64,000 nucleotides of DNA, from assembly GCA_936450465.1 (NCBI GenBank), contig OW388293.1, positions 51,016,040 through 51,080,039 of the forward strand, written 5' to 3'. The notes under the pieces were generated by a model. That model was not told the DNA's origin and ran no database searches. It was given only the letters and a program-made list of their open reading frames with translations. This stretch comes from Gibbula magus (lineage: Eukaryota; Mollusca; Gastropoda; Trochida; Trochidae). The position numbers and the translations under genes are program-made. Positions 61,201 through 64,000 of the stretch are shown piece by piece (within the stretch, counting starts at the first letter, position 1; every line of letters begins with the position of its first letter).

Positions 61201-63789
61201 CATTTGTATATTTCGGATCACACTATCTCATACAAATTCTCATACTTTTTTGCAAGATTCAAATCTTTCTCCTTCAATCAATTGGTTAGCAATGTCGTGA
61301 ATGATATCATCATGTGTCACAGATATCATCAAGTGTGTCATCAAAATCATCATTTGTGCTACTGATATCATAGGTGTCATCAAAATCATCATTTGTGCCA
61401 CTGATATCATCAAGTGTGTCATCAAAATCATCATGTGTGCTACTGATATCATAGGTGTCATCAAAATCATCATTTGTGCCACTGATATCATCAAGTGTGT
61501 CATCAAAATCATCATGTGTGCTACTGATATCATAGGTGTCATCAAAATCATCATTTGTGCCACTGATATCATCAAGTGTGTCATCAAAATCATCTTGTGT
61601 GCCACTGATATCATCAAGTGTGTCATCAAAATCATCATGTGTGCTACTGATATCATAGGTGTCATCAAAATCATCATGTGTGCCACTGATATCATCAAGT
61701 GTGTCATCAAAATCATCATGTGTGCCACTGATATCATCAAGTGTGTCATCAAAATCATCATGTGTGCCACTGATATCATCAAGTGTGTCATCAAAATCAT
61801 CATGTGTGCCACTGATATCATCATAGGGGTCCAACTAACGTGAAGGTGCAATGAAAAAGAAATAGAAGGTAGAGTAATGATATCCAGAAAGTTTTAAATA
61901 TTTCAACAAAATACAGTGACAGCTGAAGTAAGGGGCTGCACAACAAGGTACTTACTTCATGTCTTAACAGCCTCCAGAGATTGAGAACAATTCGTCCCAC
62001 AACGTTGATCTCTGATGTGTAGTCAGAGGCCCAGTCGTCTTTAGCTGCACTTGCGTGGTTTCCGGCCTTCGAGTCTGAGGATGGACAGAAATAGAAATGT
62101 TATACATTGTGTCACACAGAGACAACGCAGAAGCTGATCATCATGATTCAAAATTCTAGAGTTCATTTGAGGTAAAACCAAAAAACAATTGGCAAGAGAT
62201 CCATTTGGGTGTGCACCTTCGCAATCTTACACTGGACCACCATTGATTATAAATAAGAGTCCATGATATTGCATTACTCCATGCACTGTGTAGTGAAATG
62301 TAGAAATCATGTTGCACAGTAATCAGACATCATCACTGTCATGTTTACAAAATACTCCAAAATCTTAAAAGGTGAGGTGAGGAGATGGTTTGCCTGACCT
62401 CTTGATCCGAAACTGAACGTGCAAGCCACTACGCTATCCCAACCCTATTCGCCCGACCTCTTGATCCGAAGCTGAATGTGCTAGCCACTACGCTATCCCA
62501 ACCCTATTCGCCCGACCTCTTGATCCGAAGCTGAACGTGCTAGCCACTACGCTATCCCAACCCTATTCGCCCCGACCTCTTGATCCGAAGCTGAACGTGC
62601 TAGCCACTACGCTATCCCAACCATATTTGCCCCGACCTCTTGATCCGAAGCCGACTGTGCTAGCCACTACGCTATCCCAACCCTATTCGCCCGACCTCTT
62701 GATCCGAAGCTGAACGTGCTAGCCACTACGCTATCCCAACCATATTTGCCCCGACCTCTTGATCCGAAGCTGAACGTGCTAGCCACTACGCTATCCCAAC
62801 CCTATTCGCCCCGACCTCTTGATCCGAAGCTGAACGTGCTAGCCACTACGCTATCCCAACCCTATTCGCCCCGACCTCTTGATCCGAAGCTGAACGTGCT
62901 AGCCACTACGCTATCCCAACCATATTTGCCCCAACCTCTTGATCCGAAGCTGAACGTGCTAGCCACTACACTATCCCAACCATATTTGCCCCGACCTCTT
63001 GATCCGAAGCTGAACGTGCTAGCCACTACGCTATCCCAACCCTATTCGCCCCGACCTCTTGATCCGAAGCTGAACGTGCTAGCCACTACGCTATCCCAAC
63101 CCTATTCGCCCCGACCTCTTGATCCGAAGCTGAACGTGCTAGCCACTACGCTATCCCAACCATATTTGCCCCGAACTCTTGATCCGAAGCCGACTGTGCT
63201 AGCCACTACGCTATCCCAACCATATTTGCCCCGACCTCTTGATCCGAAGCCGACTGTGCTAGCCACTACGCTATCCCAACCCTATTCGCCCGACCTCTTG
63301 ATCCGAAGCTGAACGTGCTAGCCACTACGCTATCCCAACCATATTAGCCCCGACCTCTTGATCCGAAGCTGAACGTGCTAGCCACTACGCTATCCCAACC
63401 ATATTTGCCCCGAACTCTTGATCCGAAGCCGACTGTGCTAGCCACTACGCTATCCCAACCATATTTGCCCCGACCTCTTGATCCGAAGCCGACTGTGCTA
63501 GCCACTACGCTATCCCAACCCTATTCGCCCGACCTCTTGATCCGAAGCTGAACGTGCTAGCCACTACGCTATCCCAACCCTATTCGCCCCAACCTCTTGA
63601 TCCGAAGCTGAACGTGCTAGCCACTGCGCTATTCGCCCCCTACAAGAAGGCAGGCAAGTGATAAACATGATACCTGGAGTTCTGGAGATCTTGGTACAAA
63701 GGTCTGTCCCGAGTTGCGAGGATCTCTGCAGCACGTAACCCCAGGACAACATCTGAATCTCGTAGCCAATCAGGATGTCAGGATCCCAC
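49273..63789 (-). CDS. REV3L: DNA polymerase zeta catalytic subunit REV3L, C-terminal part
   Basis: Seventeen exons: 63674-63789, 61956-62074, 60905-61023, 59959-60100, 59265-59515, 58456-58513, 57933-58012, 57322-57391, 56478-56585, 55855-55964, 54998-55112, 53662-53799, 52855-53045, 52241-52468, 51698-51764, 51331-51492, 49273-49422. They join in phase to 740 aa plus stop. This is the family-B translesion polymerase core: exonuclease-like remnant ([18 protein letters not shown]), motif A ([17 protein letters not shown]), motif B ([17 protein letters not shown]), and motif C YGDTDS split by an intron between 55855-55964 and 54998-55112. The C terminus has CysA ([16 protein letters not shown]) and CysB ([19 protein letters not shown]), the latter known in the family as the 4Fe-4S site that binds accessory subunits. 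The much larger N-terminal region lies beyond the right edge. Confidence 0.97.
50458..51303 (+). mobile_element. Pearl/HINE-like element with 168-bp in-frame core repeats
   Basis: The core repeats have an exact 168-bp period (GAGATGAATAG at 50641, 50809, 50977 and 51145), are nearly identical, and are followed by (GGAC)n and a terminal palindrome TATACCCCC ... GGGGGTATA. Because 168 is a multiple of three, a 307-codon open frame results, but it has no family similarity and runs on into the tail and REV3L exon 51331-51492. I read it as a non-coding repeat in the last REV3L intron. Its core differs from that of the element at 9825. Confidence 0.75.
51985..52175 (-). mobile_element. Degenerate SINE in a REV3L intron
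   Basis: The minus strand keeps the head (TTAGCGCATTAGGC region, GATCAAGATGTCCGGGATTC, then GAAACC) and the body GGTTTGGGTGCAGTG. The A box is changed. It lies between exons 52241-52468 and 51698-51764. Confidence 0.65.
52631..52772 (-). mobile_element. SINE 3' half in a REV3L intron
   Basis: The 3' part of the SINE (GCTAGTTCCAACCGATGCTC, the CCCTGCAATAATACTAGCAG body, AGCGACATTAAACGCC tail). The tRNA head is missing. It lies between exons 52855-53045 and 52241-52468. Confidence 0.75.
53396..53430 (-). pseudogene. Partial copy of a REV3L exon segment
   Basis: About 33 bp (CATGTGTCTCTGC, one mismatch, GACAGTCTC and so on) repeat the REV3L exon 53662-53799 at about 53677-53711 with few differences. 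It lies in the intron just downstream of that exon. No splice sites frame it, so it looks like a local duplication remnant. Confidence 0.55.
54090..54831 (+). mobile_element. Pearl/HINE-like element, three core units
   Basis: Same family as 9825-10428. Core units start GGCACC at 54330, 54506 and 54677, with a partial unit before them. Then come GGACGGACAGACGGACGGGG and the palindrome TATCCCAC ... GTGGGATA. It lies in the REV3L intron between exons 54998-55112 and 53662-53799. It has one more core unit than the ISCU-intron copy. Confidence 0.75.
55172..55584. repeat. Direct duplication of about 170-180 bp in a REV3L intron
   Basis: 55172-55343 and 55405-55584 share AGTAGGTGTCTGTA, TGCATTCCCTGATGTGTCAA, CCCAATTTCAGCAGTGCATA and CTATCTACACAGCAAAAAAA in the same order. 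They are separated by about 60 bp. No coding content. Confidence 0.85.
56802..56971. mobile_element. CAGGG-type MITE, copy 2
   Basis: A 170-bp element begins CAGGGATTGGGAAAG and ends CTTTCCCAATCCCTG (15-bp exact inverted ends), with TGGGCCATTTT motifs inside. The exact 6-bp direct repeat AACAGG flanks it (56796-56801, 56972-56977). It lies in the REV3L intron between exons 57322-57391 and 56478-56585. Confidence 0.88.
58861..59276 (-). repeat. Tandem duplication of a REV3L exon/intron boundary, split by a SINE
   Basis: The real donor of exon 59265-59515 lies in a unit of about 68 bp (GAGCGGTGGAGAGAC ... GACAGCTACTCACT). The unit is repeated downstream, so 58861-58910 and 59227-59276 are nearly identical and both carry CTCA followed by GTGAGTA. 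A SINE has inserted into the duplicated unit. Confidence 0.85.
58911..59199 (-). mobile_element. tRNA-derived SINE with 13-bp target-site duplication
   Basis: A minus-strand SINE with a GGTGAGGTGAGGTGAG tail side and a head degraded just past CAAGAGGTCCGGGGTTTGAA (B box with one change). It is flanked by the exact 13-bp repeat CTGAGCGGTGGAG (58898-58910, 59200-59212). The duplication shows real insertion by target-primed reverse transcription. Confidence 0.9.
60496..60533. repeat. TA / CA microsatellite
   Basis: An (AT)n run passes into (AC)n, about 36 bp. It lies in the REV3L intron between exons 60905-61023 and 59959-60100. Confidence 0.9.
61310..61836. repeat. 42/39-bp minisatellite in a REV3L intron
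   Basis: About 13 units built on TGATATCATCAAGTGTGTCA plus TCAAAATCATCATGTGTGCC. A 39-bp version (TGATATCATAGGTGTCATC...) alternates with the 42-bp version in the left half, giving a higher-order period of about 81 bp. All unit lengths are multiples of three and lack stops in several frames, so long artificial open frames occur on both strands. It lies between exons 61956-62074 and 60905-61023. Confidence 0.92.
62394..63640 (-). repeat. 60-bp satellite derived from the SINE tRNA head
   Basis: About 21 head-to-tail units of 59-60 bp. On the minus strand each reads GGGATAGCGTAGTGGCTAGC, then the GTTCAGCTTCGGATCAAGAG head and GTCGGGG. This is the A-box and anticodon-arm part of the SINE found at 8612-8906; the B box GGTTCGAATCC is absent. 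The right end (63600-63640, CACTGCGCTATTCGCCCCC) looks like the founding SINE junction. Variants (AACGTG / GACTGTG, CCCTATTCG / CCATATTTG) recur in blocks, as expected from unequal exchange. It lies in the REV3L intron between exons 63674-63789 and 61956-62074. Confidence 0.92.
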
Positions 63790-64000
63790 CTGGGAGAGGG
63801 ATAGAGTGAGGGGAAGTCAGTTAAAGAGCTAACCACAACTAATTTCCAGGTAATTTCGGTAAATGGGTATGCAAGTACATGTCTTCTTTAAGTAGATGTA
63901 AAGATGGCGCATAATATAAATACACTCTCAGTCAAATAACCAATGCGTGAAAGTAGATATCACATTCCAAATGAACAAAGTTAATGAACATACTTTTCAA

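Noticed and set aside
61240..61851. Long open frames of about 200, 180 and 174 codons on both strands
   Set aside because: They arise because the minisatellite unit lacks stops and is a multiple of three; it lies inside a REV3L intron.
62716..63312. 198-codon open frame
   Set aside because: It is a translation of the SINE-head satellite; no protein family similarity.
62394..63640. CRISPR-like regular array
   Set aside because: The units are 59-60 bp copies of one sequence with no unique spacers, and the host DNA is animal. It is a satellite.

Overview
This is a window of animal nuclear DNA, not bacterial. Every recognisable gene is broken into short exons with GT-AG introns. The DNA looks AT-rich and is full of tRNA-derived SINEs, MITEs and microsatellite-tailed repeats. 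The repeat set (short-tailed SINEs with ACTC tails, and tandem-core elements ending in ACGG microsatellite plus a small palindrome, as described for mollusc Pearl/HINE elements) and protein similarity suggest a mollusc, perhaps a gastropod. The species is not determined.

Six protein genes were rebuilt by joining exons by eye. Each join was checked for reading-frame phase and against remembered human family members. From left to right: RPL13A (minus, 3' end off the left edge, first exon not found), with two intronic C/D snoRNAs of the U34/SNORD34 type; ISCU (minus, complete, 162 aa, 5 exons); PRKN/parkin (plus, complete, 405 aa, 11 exons), which starts 683 bp from ISCU in divergent orientation; a MORC3-like GHKL ATPase with CW finger (minus, about 925 aa, 17 exons, one uncertain junction); SETD4 (plus, complete, 425 aa, 8 exons), whose ATG is 278 bp from the MORC ATG, head to head; and the catalytic C-terminal 740 aa of REV3L, DNA polymerase zeta (minus, 17 exons, 5' part off the right edge).

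Layout: 1-1.7 kb RPL13A; 1.7-7.1 kb intergenic; 7.1-11.3 kb ISCU; 12.0-17.3 kb PRKN; 17.3-24.9 kb repeat-rich intergenic; 24.9-38.5 kb MORC; 38.8-43.8 kb SETD4; 43.8-49.3 kb convergent intergenic/3' UTR; 49.3-63.8 kb REV3L.

ISCU (Fe-S scaffold) and parkin (mitophagy E3 ligase) both serve mitochondria. REV3L ends in the cysteine motif that in its family holds a 4Fe-4S cluster. MORC3 and SETD4 are also near neighbours on human 21q22, so this pair looks like old microsynteny. I found no new multi-gene system. The most distinctive signals are the duplicated SNORD34 pair, the two divergent gene pairs, a satellite built from a SINE tRNA head, tandem repeats that copy the end of the parkin reading frame and an exon/intron boundary of REV3L, and transposon families that can be defined by their target-site duplications.
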